Assembly (NCBI RefSeq): GCF_047345485.1
Contig: NZ_JBLFEN010000001.1
Coordinates: forward strand, 124,001 to 188,000
Reading direction: 5' to 3'
Source of the DNA: Jejuia sp047345485
GTDB taxonomy: Bacteria; Bacteroidota; Bacteroidia; Flavobacteriales; Flavobacteriaceae
Length of the DNA: 64,000 nucleotides
In this document: in pieces, positions 53,817 through 63,187 of the stretch
Layout of the letters: every line of letters begins with the position of its first letter
Numbering within the stretch: position 1 is the first letter of the stretch
The notes under the pieces: generated by a model
Databases searched by the model: none
Told to the model about the DNA's origin: nothing
What the model saw: only the letters and a program-made list of their open reading frames with translations
Program-made: the position numbers and the translations under genes

Positions 53817-54719
53817 TTAAAAGTTTCCTCTAATACCAATTTTATTTCCTGAATACATAAAGTTCCACGATATTTTCTTTGGAGATTTGGTATAACCATA
53901 TGCTTTAGATTGAAATAAAAATTTATCAATACTGTCTACCACTATGATACTTAGAGCTGTAGAAAAAGCTATATCTGTTAACCAATGTGCATCATCTACT
54001 AATCTTGATATAGGTGCAATTGCGCCAATACTGTATATACCTATTTTTGCCCAAATATTATTAAATTGTTTTGCAATAGCATGAGACATTGTAATTGATA
54101 ACACAGTGTGCCCTGAAGGAAAAGAATGAAATCCAGCTTGAGAAGAAAATAATCTAAAATCATCAAATTCGTTACCACTATTGGGACGTGCTCTTCCTAT
54201 CGCTGTTTTTAATGTGGTTTGAATTAACCCAGATGTTATAGATGACGAAATAATTAAAACACTAGTTTTTCTTATTTTTTCATTTTTAGTTAATAGTCCA
54301 AATCCATATAAACCAGCATTAGCCATAAAATAATTTTGCGGACTTCCAAAATACCATCCAAAATCTCTAAGGGGTTTTGGAAAACCGTCTTTATTTCTTG
54401 TAAAAAGCCTATTTGTTTCATTATCTAAAGTTGATAACGCAACCGTACTAACTAATAGTCCGCCAAGTTTTCCAAAGTCTTTTCCTTTCCAATATAATGG
54501 TCTAGTAAAGCTATGGCCAACACTTTTTAGAGTTTGCTTAGTATCGTATTTAAGAAGCTCAAATGTTGATTCTTTTTCGTTTTTTTCCTTCTCTGCATAA
54601 GTGTTTAGTTTTGCAATTTGAGCGTGCAACCTGTTACATGTATTGAATACCAAAACAAAAAAAATAACACTTGGTATTGCTATTAGTTTATTATAATATA
54701 TTTTATCGTAGTTCTGCAC
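53817..54719 (-). CDS. PAP2-superfamily phosphatase
   Basis: A 300-residue membrane phosphatase. The three PAP2 motifs are present: KTAIGRARP, SFPSGHT and SRLVDDAHWLTD with the catalytic histidines in the last two. A leader helix (about 12-27) and further hydrophobic segments place it in the membrane with the active site outside. Possible substrates are undecaprenyl pyrophosphate or phosphatidyl phosphates. Its start overlaps the pheT stop by 17 bp, so it is expressed with it, although the functions are unrelated. Confidence 0.9.
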   Translation of the reverse strand: MQNYDKIYYNKLIAIPSVIFFVLVFNTCNRLHAQIAKLNTYAEKEKNEKESTFELLKYDTKQTLKSVGHSFTRPLYWKGKDFGKLGGLLVSTVALSTLDNETNRLFTRNKDGFPKPLRDFGWYFGSPQNYFMANAGLYGFGLLTKNEKIRKTSVLIISSSITSGLIQTTLKTAIGRARPNSGNEFDDFRLFSSQAGFHSFPSGHTVLSITMSHAIAKQFNNIWAKIGIYSIGAIAPISRLVDDAHWLTDIAFSTALSIIVVDSIDKFLFQSKAYGYTKSPKKISWNFMYSGNKIGIRGNF

Positions 54720-57132
54720 CTAATTGTTTTTCAAAATTAAACTTAAGCTTATTCATTATTTTATCAATTTGCTTATCATTAAGTGTTTTATTTTCGTCTT
54801 GCAACATAAAGCTTACCGCATAACTTTTTTTACCTTTTGGTAAATTTTTACCTTGATACACATCAAATAAATTCACCTGTTTTAATAACTGCTTTTCGGT
54901 TTGTTTAGCAATTTTATAAATAGATTCAAAAGTAATAGCATCATCTAACAATAAAGCAAAATCTCTCCGTACTTCAGGATATTTAGGTATCGATTTAAAA
55001 GTAATTTTATTTCGTTTTACCATATCTAGGATACTATCCCAATTAAAATCAGCGCACACAACTTCTTGAGAGATATCAAAATGTTTTAAAACACTTTTAC
55101 TAATTAAACCAAAATCTACCAATTTTATTTTACCTAAAGTTAAAGATATACCCTCGCTAAATATATCGTTTTTAATAGGAGATTCATTATATCTAGTAAT
55201 ACCTAAACGCTCAAGTATGCTAATTACAGTACCTTTTAAAAAGAAATAGTCACTTTTTTGTATACCGTTAAAATTCCAGCTTTCCTTATTTTGGTTGCCA
55301 GATGCAAAAACTGTTAAGCGTTTACTTTCGGTTCTAGTATCAGCGTAATTGTGATAGGTTTTACCAAATTCAAAAAGCTTTAAATCTTGGCGTTTTCTAT
55401 TTATGTTATAAGATATAGCTTCTAATCCCGAGAAGATTAAAGATTGTCTCATTACAGATAAATCATTACTCAATGGGTTTAGCATTTCTATATTGTGCGT
55501 TTCGTTTAGTTGTGTGCTTAATGCAGCGTAATCGGGTGTTGTTAAGGAGTTTGATAGTATTTCTAAAAAACCTTGTCCAGCCAACTGGTTGCCAACAGTA
55601 TTTTGCACTTTAAAGTCTTCAAAACGCGACATACTAGATATTGATGCGTTCAGTTTTTCTGAAATATTGATGTTGTTATAACCATAAACTCTCAATATTT
55701 CTTCGATAATATCAGCTTCTCTTTGTACATCATTTCTAAATGCAGGAACCGTTAAACCTAGTCCGGTTTCGGTAACATTATTCACTTTTATATCAAGAGA
55801 GGTTAATATACTTTTAATAGTTTCTTTCGGTATTTCTTCGCCTATGATTTTTTTAGCATTTTCAAAACTTAATCGTACTTGAAAATCATCAATTTTTTTA
55901 GGGTAAATATCAATAATATCACTAGTTATATCGCCACCAGCTAATTCTTGAATTAATAATGCAGCACGCTTTAATGCGTATTCTGTAATATTTGGGTCGA
56001 TACCACGCTCAAATCTAAAAGAGGCATCAGTATTTAAAGCATGACGCTTAGCAGTTTTTCTAACACTTACAGGATTAAAATATGCACTTTCTAAAAAGAT
56101 ACTACGTGTTTGGTCTGTAACACCAGAATCTATACCTCCAAAAACACCAGCAATACACATTGGTTTTTCAGCATCACAAATCATCAAATCTTCTTCGTGC
56201 AATTCGCGTTCTACACCGTCTAATGTAATAAATTTGGTGCCTTTTTCTAAGGTTTTAACTTCAATTTTATCACCTTCAATTTTACTAGCATCAAATGCAT
56301 GTAGCGGTTGCCCTAACTCGTGTAGTACATAATTAGTTACATCTACTATATTGTTAATAGGACTTAAACCTATAGCTTGTAAACGATGTTTGAGCCAATT
56401 TGGAGACTCAGTAACTTTAATACCAGATATGGTAACACCACAGTATCTTGGTGCTAAATCTTTATTAACAACATCGATATCAATTTTAAGTGTTCTGTTT
56501 TCAACATTAAAAGCACTTACAGACGGTGTAATTAACTCTACTTTAACCTCTTTATGGCGTAAACCAGCCTTTAGATCGCGAGCGGTACCATAATGGCTCA
56601 TAGCGTCTGCTCTGTTTGGTGTTAAACCAATTTCAAAAACGCTATCATTTTCAATATCAAAAATATCAGCTGCTGGCGTTCCTATGGTAAGGGATTCATC
56701 TAAAACCATAATCCCATCATGAGATTTGCCTAATCCAAGTTCGTCCTCAGCACAAATCATTCCATGGCTTTCCTCACCTCTAATTTTTCCTTTTTTAATA
56801 GTCCAAGCTTCCCCTTCATCTGTATATAATGTAGTACCAATTGTTGCAACAGGTACTAGTTGTCCAGCTGCTACATTAGGGGCGCCACACACAATTTGTA
56901 GTGGTGTTTCTTCCCCTAAATCTACGGTGGTTATTTTAAGTTTATCAGCATTTGGGTGCTTTTCACAGGTTAAAACTTTTCCAACTATTACACCTTCAAG
57001 TCCGCCTCTAACAGATTGGTATTTTTCTAAGCCTTCAACTTCAAGTCCTAAATCTGTTAATAATTCGCTGGTTTGTTCTGGTGTCCAATCAATATTAATA
57101 AATTGCTTTAACCAGTTATATGAAATCTTCAT
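54703..57132 (-). CDS. pheT: Phenylalanyl-tRNA synthetase beta chain
   Basis: An 809-residue subunit of the alpha2-beta2 synthetase. In order it has an EMAP/tRNA-binding domain (about 40-150), the B3/B4 editing domain, B5 and the C-terminal FDX-ACB anticodon-binding domain (about 715-808). Length is normal. The alpha subunit gene pheS is not adjacent, so the two are unlinked in this genome. Confidence 0.97.
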   Translation of the reverse strand: MKISYNWLKQFINIDWTPEQTSELLTDLGLEVEGLEKYQSVRGGLEGVIVGKVLTCEKHPNADKLKITTVDLGEETPLQIVCGAPNVAAGQLVPVATIGTTLYTDEGEAWTIKKGKIRGEESHGMICAEDELGLGKSHDGIMVLDESLTIGTPAADIFDIENDSVFEIGLTPNRADAMSHYGTARDLKAGLRHKEVKVELITPSVSAFNVENRTLKIDIDVVNKDLAPRYCGVTISGIKVTESPNWLKHRLQAIGLSPINNIVDVTNYVLHELGQPLHAFDASKIEGDKIEVKTLEKGTKFITLDGVERELHEEDLMICDAEKPMCIAGVFGGIDSGVTDQTRSIFLESAYFNPVSVRKTAKRHALNTDASFRFERGIDPNITEYALKRAALLIQELAGGDITSDIIDIYPKKIDDFQVRLSFENAKKIIGEEIPKETIKSILTSLDIKVNNVTETGLGLTVPAFRNDVQREADIIEEILRVYGYNNINISEKLNASISSMSRFEDFKVQNTVGNQLAGQGFLEILSNSLTTPDYAALSTQLNETHNIEMLNPLSNDLSVMRQSLIFSGLEAISYNINRKRQDLKLFEFGKTYHNYADTRTESKRLTVFASGNQNKESWNFNGIQKSDYFFLKGTVISILERLGITRYNESPIKNDIFSEGISLTLGKIKLVDFGLISKSVLKHFDISQEVVCADFNWDSILDMVKRNKITFKSIPKYPEVRRDFALLLDDAITFESIYKIAKQTEKQLLKQVNLFDVYQGKNLPKGKKSYAVSFMLQDENKTLNDKQIDKIMNKLKFNFEKQLGAELR

Positions 57133-57276
57133 AAATCAATGTCCTATTTATAGCTTACAAAGATAATTTTTTGAGGTTACTATTCAAATAAAGCCTTATG
57201 TTTTGTGGTTTTAAAATTAAAGTTAGAAACTTGTTTGGTATCTTGCTTTAAATTCAACGAATTCCTATTTATAATT

Positions 57277-58491
57277 ATGAATATTAAACTAGTGCTAGCA
57301 TTACTAATTTTTGTTTTTGCATGTAAAGAAGTACAAAAAAACACCAAACTAGAAAAAGGAAACTACAGAGCAGAATTAAAGATAAATGATACGCTAAGTT
57401 TACCTTTTATTTTAGAAGTAGTATCAGAAAAAAAGTTAATAATATACAATGCTGAAGAAGTTATAGAAGTTACCGAAATTAATTACAAAAACGATTCTGT
57501 ATACATAAAAACACCAGTTTTTGAAGGTTTTATTGTTGCCAAAATTGAAGACGCTGTGTTAAAGGGGAGTTTTGTAAAACCTGATTTGAATCGTATCATG
57601 GAATTTAAAGCAGAAGTAAATAATACAAGATTTATAATAAATGAAAATACGACTAAATATGATGTTTCCGGCAATTGGGCAGCTGTTTTTAGTCCCAATT
57701 CTGATGAAGATAAATATGTAGCTAAAGGTATTTTTAAACAACATGGAAATAAAGTTACTGGCACCTTTAGAACAACTACGGGTGATTACAGGTATTTAGA
57801 AGGCGTTTTAAATGGTAACCAATTACAACTATCAACTTTTGATGGTGCTCATGCTTTTTTGTTTACTGCAGAAGTTAATGATAGTGTAATGCGTGGTATG
57901 TTCTACTCCGGAAATCATTGGAAAGAACCTTTTATAGCAAAACGAAACCCAGATTATAAATTACCTGATGCTGATACGTTAACATTTTTAAATGATGGGT
58001 ACGATAATGTTGAATTTACGTTTCCTGACGAAACAGGTAAAAAGGTATCTTTAAGTGATAATAGATTTAAGGATAAAGTAGTTTTAATTCAAATAATGGG
58101 AACTTGGTGCCCAAACTGTTTAGATGAAAGTAAATTTTATGCCAACTATTACAGCATGCATGCTAATAAAGGTTTAGAGATAATAGGTTTAGCTTTTGAG
58201 TATGCTAAAACTAAAGATAAAGCTTTTAAAAACATCAATCGTTTAAAAGAAAGTATAGGAATAAATTACCCTGTGTTATTGGCACAGTATGGTTCTGCAA
58301 GTAAAGTAAAGGCGCAAGAGACGTTACCCATGCTTAATCATGTGCTGTCTTACCCAACAACAATATATATTGATAAAAAAGGTGCAGTTAGAAAAATACA
58401 TACTGGGTTTAATGGACCAGCAACTGGACATAAGTATAAAGAATTTAAGCAAGAGTTTGATAGTTTTGTGAATCGGCTATTAGCAGAATAA
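57277..58491 (+). CDS. TlpA-type thiol-disulfide lipoprotein
   Basis: A 404-residue lipoprotein; I start at ATG 57277, which puts the lipobox at Cys16 (LLIFVFAC). An N-terminal beta-rich domain (about 25-240, DUF4369-like) precedes a TlpA/ResA-like thioredoxin fold with the redox motif Cys278-P-N-Cys281 in GTWCPNC. It should reduce or isomerise disulfides in the periplasm. It contrasts with the cysteine-less relative at 50.3-51.7 kb. It is transcribed alone, divergent from pheT. Confidence 0.9.
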   Translation: MNIKLVLALLIFVFACKEVQKNTKLEKGNYRAELKINDTLSLPFILEVVSEKKLIIYNAEEVIEVTEINYKNDSVYIKTPVFEGFIVAKIEDAVLKGSFVKPDLNRIMEFKAEVNNTRFIINENTTKYDVSGNWAAVFSPNSDEDKYVAKGIFKQHGNKVTGTFRTTTGDYRYLEGVLNGNQLQLSTFDGAHAFLFTAEVNDSVMRGMFYSGNHWKEPFIAKRNPDYKLPDADTLTFLNDGYDNVEFTFPDETGKKVSLSDNRFKDKVVLIQIMGTWCPNCLDESKFYANYYSMHANKGLEIIGLAFEYAKTKDKAFKNINRLKESIGINYPVLLAQYGSASKVKAQETLPMLNHVLSYPTTIYIDKKGAVRKIHTGFNGPATGHKYKEFKQEFDSFVNRLLAE

Positions 58492-58642
58492 TGTTATTTT
58501 AATTATGTTGTATTAATTGTTAATTAACATTTACTATACATTAATTAACAAAACCCTAACGTAGAGGCGATTAAATTAATTTTAATTTGCTATAAGTAAA
58601 TTTTTTATTTTATTTATCGTCAATCAAACCAAACAATCAGTA

Positions 58643-58678
58643 AAAAAACTCAATCTTAATTTTAAGATTGAGTTTTTT
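58643..58678 (+). terminator. Intrinsic terminator
   Basis: Eleven-base arms (58649-58659 and 58662-58672) with a 2-nt centre, extended by A6/T6, 150 bp after the TlpA-type gene. The long gap leaves room for a short untranslated transcript. The gap also holds two TTAATTAACA copies (58520 and 58541). Confidence 0.75.
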
Positions 58679-58781
58679 GTTTAAAACTAAGTGGTTTATT
58701 ATAATACTTATTGTTTTTGAAGTAAAATTACTACCTTGTACATACACTCAAAATCAAATCACTTAATTCAAAAATAAACCT

Positions 58782-59564
58782 ATGCCACAAGATAATCTAA
58801 GTATTAAGGGTAAGATGAGTAAAATGTTTAATGTAGATTTTCACTCCACCAAAGATGATATTTGGTTACAAAACGCTAATACTTTAAGTCGTTTAATTGG
58901 GTATTTAGGAATACTGCTTCCATTTTTACTTTGGGGGTTTTTGTTACTCATCAATGGGCATTTAAAAGTGTTACCTTCTATAAGCCATTATTATTTTACA
59001 CGATCTAATGTTATTTTTATTTGTGTAGTTAGCTTAATAGCTATTTTTTTATTGGTGTATAAAAGTAGTAAATCTGGATTTATATGTTCTACCTTGGCAG
59101 CAATAGGCGCATTACTTTTGCTACTGTTTCCAACAAATGCTCTTGTAGACAGTTGTTGCAAAATTTGTAATTCAGTAAGTATTGCATATGTAGATGATAA
59201 CCCTTACAGAAATGCATTTCATTTTATAAGTGCTGCGCTTTTTTTAGGGAGTTTAGCGGTAATGAGCTTATTGGTTTTTCCTAAAGATAATCTCCTGCGT
59301 ATAAAAAAGGAAAGTTTGTTAAAAGACGAAGCTATAAAAACGTGTAATCCAGATAAAGCAAAAAAGCAAAATAGCGTATATTTAGTTTGCGGTATAGTAA
59401 TGGTAATAGCGTTACTTATAATTGCAGGAGGCTCTAGTATTGATAGTGTTTTTAATGGATATTACACTAGAAATAATCTTACCTTTTGGATGGAAGCTAT
59501 TGCGGTAGAAGCTTTTGGTATTTCTTGGTTGGTAAGAGGTGAGCGTATATTTAAGAGTAAATAA
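58782..59564 (+). CDS. Polytopic membrane protein, unknown
   Basis: A 260-residue protein with six to seven predicted transmembrane helices. The second half has a cysteine-rich loop (VDSCCKICN, about residues 124-132), then FHFISAALFLGSLAVMSLLVF and a cytoplasmic charged loop with KKES-type residues. The last helix ends with ISWLVRGERIF. I do not recognise the family. No partner gene is coupled to it; it converges on the AraC-type regulator. Confidence 0.75.
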   Translation: MPQDNLSIKGKMSKMFNVDFHSTKDDIWLQNANTLSRLIGYLGILLPFLLWGFLLLINGHLKVLPSISHYYFTRSNVIFICVVSLIAIFLLVYKSSKSGFICSTLAAIGALLLLLFPTNALVDSCCKICNSVSIAYVDDNPYRNAFHFISAALFLGSLAVMSLLVFPKDNLLRIKKESLLKDEAIKTCNPDKAKKQNSVYLVCGIVMVIALLIIAGGSSIDSVFNGYYTRNNLTFWMEAIAVEAFGISWLVRGERIFKSK

Positions 59565-59578
59565 TCGTATGTTTTAGG

Positions 59579-60445
59579 TCATTTTAACCTATCTAAATTA
59601 TTCAATATAGAAGCTTTAAACTTTGTTGGCGATTGTTGTTTATAAACTTGAAATTGCCTATTAAAATTCGAAATATTATTGTAACCACTTTGTTCAGCAA
59701 TAGTGGCTATAGAGGTATCGGGATTACTTAATAAAAGTTTGCAAGCATGTTCAATTCTTAACTCTGTCAAAAATTTAAAATAAGTTTTATTAGTGCGCTT
59801 TTTAAAATATTTACAAAAGGCATTCTTCGTCATATTAGCAACATAACTTATAGTATTTAAGGTGATGTCTTTTGTAAAATTATTCATGGTATATTCATAA
59901 ACATCGCGCATTCTATGTCCTTCATTATCCGAAAACTTTTTAGAATAAATAAAAGAAGATAAAGTTTCATACTTCGCATTAGAGCAAATTTTCAGTATTT
60001 TAAATAAAATAATAAGTTGGTTTAGTTTTGTTGCTTCTTCAAGTTTAAAAAATAAATCTGTAGCTGCTTTTAATTTTGATGTTATTTTAAATCCATGCAA
60101 TGCACGTTTAAAAAATGATTTTATTTCATGCAATTCTCCAAGTTCAAAAAAACTATTTCCAAAAGATGTCTTTGTAAAAAATAGCGTAAGCATATAAGAA
60201 TTACGGTATGTTTTAGCATCACTTTTAAAAACATGGGGGATATTGCTACCAATTATTATAACCTCTCCTTTCTTGTAAGAATTAATAGTATCTCCAACAA
60301 TTAAGGTACCTTCTCCGTCAACTATTAAGCTTATTTGTATTTCTTCATGCTGGTGTAATTTGTCAAAAAATACAGGGCTATCGTCAATTTGAAAAACAAA
60401 AGCATTTTGTTCTGGTTTAGGTATTTTAAAAGGAAGCGCTTTCAT
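59579..60445 (-). CDS. AraC-family transcriptional regulator
   Basis: A 288-residue regulator. The N-terminal cupin-like sensor domain (about 12-95) has HQHEEIQISLIVDGEGTLIV, and the C-terminal double helix-turn-helix (about 185-288) has ISYVANMTKNAFCKYFKKRT and IATIAEQSGYNNISNFNRQF. It is divergent from the hydroxyproline-type operon across 176 bp. Two 17-bp direct repeats spaced 21 bp apart lie at that operon's promoter and are the likely binding sites, so it probably activates the operon when its ligand is present. Confidence 0.93.
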   Translation of the reverse strand: MKALPFKIPKPEQNAFVFQIDDSPVFFDKLHQHEEIQISLIVDGEGTLIVGDTINSYKKGEVIIIGSNIPHVFKSDAKTYRNSYMLTLFFTKTSFGNSFFELGELHEIKSFFKRALHGFKITSKLKAATDLFFKLEEATKLNQLIILFKILKICSNAKYETLSSFIYSKKFSDNEGHRMRDVYEYTMNNFTKDITLNTISYVANMTKNAFCKYFKKRTNKTYFKFLTELRIEHACKLLLSNPDTSIATIAEQSGYNNISNFNRQFQVYKQQSPTKFKASILNNLDRLK

Positions 60446-60514
60446 TTATTTCAATTTTATTTCATTCAAATATATGTAAATAATACTCTTTTATTTGTAA
60501 AAAATATAAATATA

Positions 60515-60557
60515 GGATAATATAGTATTAAATATGGATAATTAGATATTAATTTTG
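60515..60557 (+). promoter_or_regulatory. AraC-type operator direct repeats and promoter
   Basis: GGATAAT-N4-TATTAA occurs twice: 60515-60531 and 60536-60552, matching at 13 of 17 positions with a 21-bp period. The second copy overlaps the -7 box TAATTTTG (60550-60557). This mirrors the araI1/araI2 half-site layout, where an activator stands in for a missing -33 box. Confidence 0.7.
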
Positions 60558-60621
60558 AAGATTGGTTTTAGAGTAATTTTACAAGAAACTATTTAAATAA
60601 TTTTAGACAAAACAAAATATA

Positions 60622-61584
60622 ATGGAAACAAATAGTTTAGATTGGAGATATACCGTTATGCCAGCTGTGTTTACATGGTTGAAAGAATCAAAGTCTGGTT
60701 CCATTGAAATTGATCTTGATGCCACGCAAAATTACGCCTCTGGTATTTTAAAAGTTAAAGGAAAAGGGGGAAGCAAAATGGGAGGACTTGTTGGATCCGG
60801 TACTCTGGGTGAGAATAGCTATTTGACTTCCGAACAGCGCCTTTCTTTACTTAAAGCCCTTTCTGAAGTTGCTAAAGAATACAATGTTCCATTGATTAGT
60901 GGAGCTGCGGCAGAAAATAAAGAAGATATTGTAAAAATCGTTGAAGGATTAGCTACTGTTGGGGTAGATACAGTTATGATAATGCCTCCAAAAACTAAGG
61001 CGCTTCCTTCTGATGAAGAAATGTATGCGTATTATGAACTTGCTGAAGCAACTGCAAGAGGGGCAGGAGTAACAATGATGCCTTATAATAATCCTGATGC
61101 AGCAGGATATCATGCACTCTCTACTGATCTTTTGTTAAGAATTGCCATGCTCCCTAATGTAACTGCTCTTAAAATATCGACTATAGATGTTTCAATAATT
61201 GAAACGATGATGTTAGCCAACAAAAATCTAAATGTGTTGGCAGGTGTAGATACTGTAACTGTTCACGCAGGACTTGCTGGTGCATCTGGAGGGATTACTG
61301 GTGTAGGTTGTATCTTCCCAAAAGCTAGTGTTACTATGCAGGAGTATGTATCAAATGGAGAATGGGCTAAGGCAAATAAAATTTCTCAGGCTATGAATTC
61401 CATTTCATATCTGGATGCTAAGCCATTGCTTCTCGAATATCTTAAGTTTGCTTTTGGAATTCATCATAATGACATCAATGGAGGACTTCGTACTTTTGGT
61501 AAGAAATTAACCAAACAGCAAATGGATGATGTTCGTGCAAGATATACTCTAGCAAAAGAAAGGCTTGAAGCTCTGGGCTTTTGA
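60622..61584 (+). CDS. DapA-family lyase/deaminase, probable Pyr4H2C deaminase
   Basis: A 320-residue class I aldolase of the DHDPS family. Schiff-base Lys184 (ALKIST) and Tyr155 (YNNP) have the same 29-residue spacing as in dapA, but the GTT and arginine motifs of true DapA are changed (GSGTLGEN). Gene context with an aldehyde dehydrogenase and a hydroxyproline epimerase points to delta-1-pyrroline-4-hydroxy-2-carboxylate deaminase, which yields 2-oxoglutarate semialdehyde. The assignment rests on context. It is the first gene of the operon. Confidence 0.85.
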   Translation: METNSLDWRYTVMPAVFTWLKESKSGSIEIDLDATQNYASGILKVKGKGGSKMGGLVGSGTLGENSYLTSEQRLSLLKALSEVAKEYNVPLISGAAAENKEDIVKIVEGLATVGVDTVMIMPPKTKALPSDEEMYAYYELAEATARGAGVTMMPYNNPDAAGYHALSTDLLLRIAMLPNVTALKISTIDVSIIETMMLANKNLNVLAGVDTVTVHAGLAGASGGITGVGCIFPKASVTMQEYVSNGEWAKANKISQAMNSISYLDAKPLLLEYLKFAFGIHHNDINGGLRTFGKKLTKQQMDDVRARYTLAKERLEALGF

Positions 61585-61640
61585 TTAATTTAGTACTAGT
61601 TAAAGTCCAAAATTTTATGAATATAAAACATCAGTAAAAC

Positions 61641-63170
61641 ATGATAACAGGAAAAAATTATATTGGTAACACTTTAAAAGCCAACGGAAACATCACACAC
61701 AAAACAATTAACCCAAAGCTTAATATAGAAAACCCAATACCATTTTATGAAGCAACTGACGAAGAAATAGACGAAGCTGTTCAACTCGCATGGGATGCTT
61801 TTAAAAATTATAGAAAAGTTTCAGGACAAAAAAGAGCGGAATTTTTAAATACCATTGCAGACGAGATTTTAGCATTAGATCAAGAATTGATAGATACCTA
61901 CACAACAGAGTCTGGATTACCAGAAGGTAGAGCTAAAGGAGAACGTGGTAGAACTGTTTCTCAATTGCGCGCATTCGCCGATTTAGTAACCAAAGAAGAT
62001 TGGCGAGAAAACAGTTTTGATGCCGCAAATCCAGATAGAGAACCATTTCCAAAAGACGATTTACGTCGTACCTCAATTCCTTTAGGTCCTGTAGTAGTTT
62101 TTGGGGCAAGTAACTTTCCTTTAGCATTTTCAACAGCAGGCGGAGATACAGCAAGTGCACTAGCTTCTGGTTGCCCAGTAATTGTTAAAGTACACGAAAT
62201 GCACTCTGGTACTGCAGAGTTAGTTGCTTCAGCTATAATAAAAGCAGCAGAAAAAACAGGGATGCCAAATGGAGTGTTTTCAAATATCATGGGGCGTGGT
62301 AAAATTGTCGGTGCGGCTTTAGTGCAACACCCAAAAGTAAAAGCAGTTGGGTTTACGGGAAGTATTTCTGGGGGTAGAGCTCTTTTTGATATAGCAGCAA
62401 AACGCGAAGAGCCTATTCCTGTGTTTGCAGAAATGGGAAGTATAAACCCAGTGATTATAACACCAAACGCTATAGAAAACAGAGCGGAAGAAATAGCAAG
62501 CACATACGCAGGTTCTATAACTTTAGGTACAGGTCAATTTTGTACAAATCCAGGTTTAATTTTAACTATAAATAGTGCTAAAACACAAAAATTTATTATA
62601 GATCTAGCTCAAAAAACAGTAGCTATAGATGCGCAATGTATGCTACATCCTAATATTAAAAACGGATTTGTAGAAAATAGCAAAAGTGTATCATCTCAAA
62701 ACGGCGCTGAAGTTGTAGATGAAATTACAGATACCGTAGAGGCTAATTATGCCGCAACCCAAATTACAACTGTTTCAGGAAAAGACTTTTTAAAAAATCC
62801 TAAATTACATAAAGAGGTTTTTGGCCCTTTTTCGTTAGTGGTAACAGCTAAAGATGAAGCTGAATTAATAGATATTATAAACGGATTAGAAGGTCAACTA
62901 ACAGGGACTATTTTAGCCGAAAAAGAAGATTACGCAAACCTTCACGATATTGTTGATGCACTAGAAAGTAGGGTAGGTAGAATTATTTTTAACGGTGTGC
63001 CAACAGGTGTAGAGGTGTGTCCATCTATGCAACATGGCGGGCCTTATCCAGCATCTACCGATTCTAGATTTACAGCAGTAGGTACAAATGCTATAAAACG
63101 ATGGGTGCGTCCTGTTAGTTACCAATCGTTTCCAAATGAATTATTGCCTGAGGCTTTAAAAACTAAATGA
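61641..63170 (+). CDS. Aldehyde dehydrogenase, probable 2-oxoglutarate semialdehyde dehydrogenase
   Basis: A 509-residue NAD(P)-dependent dehydrogenase. Catalytic Cys301 (GQFCTNPG), Glu264 (AEMGSINPV) and cofactor Lys183 (VKVHEMH) are in place. The sequence belongs to the group of 2,5-dioxovalerate (alpha-ketoglutaric semialdehyde) dehydrogenases. It would oxidise the product of the preceding deaminase to 2-oxoglutarate, which enters the citrate cycle. It lies 56 bp after that gene and 17 bp before the epimerase. Confidence 0.92.
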   Translation: MITGKNYIGNTLKANGNITHKTINPKLNIENPIPFYEATDEEIDEAVQLAWDAFKNYRKVSGQKRAEFLNTIADEILALDQELIDTYTTESGLPEGRAKGERGRTVSQLRAFADLVTKEDWRENSFDAANPDREPFPKDDLRRTSIPLGPVVVFGASNFPLAFSTAGGDTASALASGCPVIVKVHEMHSGTAELVASAIIKAAEKTGMPNGVFSNIMGRGKIVGAALVQHPKVKAVGFTGSISGGRALFDIAAKREEPIPVFAEMGSINPVIITPNAIENRAEEIASTYAGSITLGTGQFCTNPGLILTINSAKTQKFIIDLAQKTVAIDAQCMLHPNIKNGFVENSKSVSSQNGAEVVDEITDTVEANYAATQITTVSGKDFLKNPKLHKEVFGPFSLVVTAKDEAELIDIINGLEGQLTGTILAEKEDYANLHDIVDALESRVGRIIFNGVPTGVEVCPSMQHGGPYPASTDSRFTAVGTNAIKRWVRPVSYQSFPNELLPEALKTK

Positions 63171-63187
63171 TATTTATTTAGAATAAA

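Noticed and set aside
56726..57166. Plus-strand open frame of 146 codons opposite pheT
   Set aside because: It is a shadow of the strongly conserved N-terminus of pheT, with no family resemblance and serine/proline-rich composition typical of antisense frames.
57205..57276. Longer N-terminus for the TlpA-type lipoprotein
   Set aside because: The extra 24 residues precede a typical lipoprotein signal and would disable it.
60622..61584. A second dapA for lysine synthesis
   Set aside because: The GTT and arginine specificity motifs are missing, and the neighbours are catabolic; true dapA is at 29.8 kb.
61961..62503. Minus-strand open frame of 180 codons within the aldehyde dehydrogenase gene
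   Set aside because: It overlaps the catalytic core of a complete enzyme and has low-complexity composition; no independent support.
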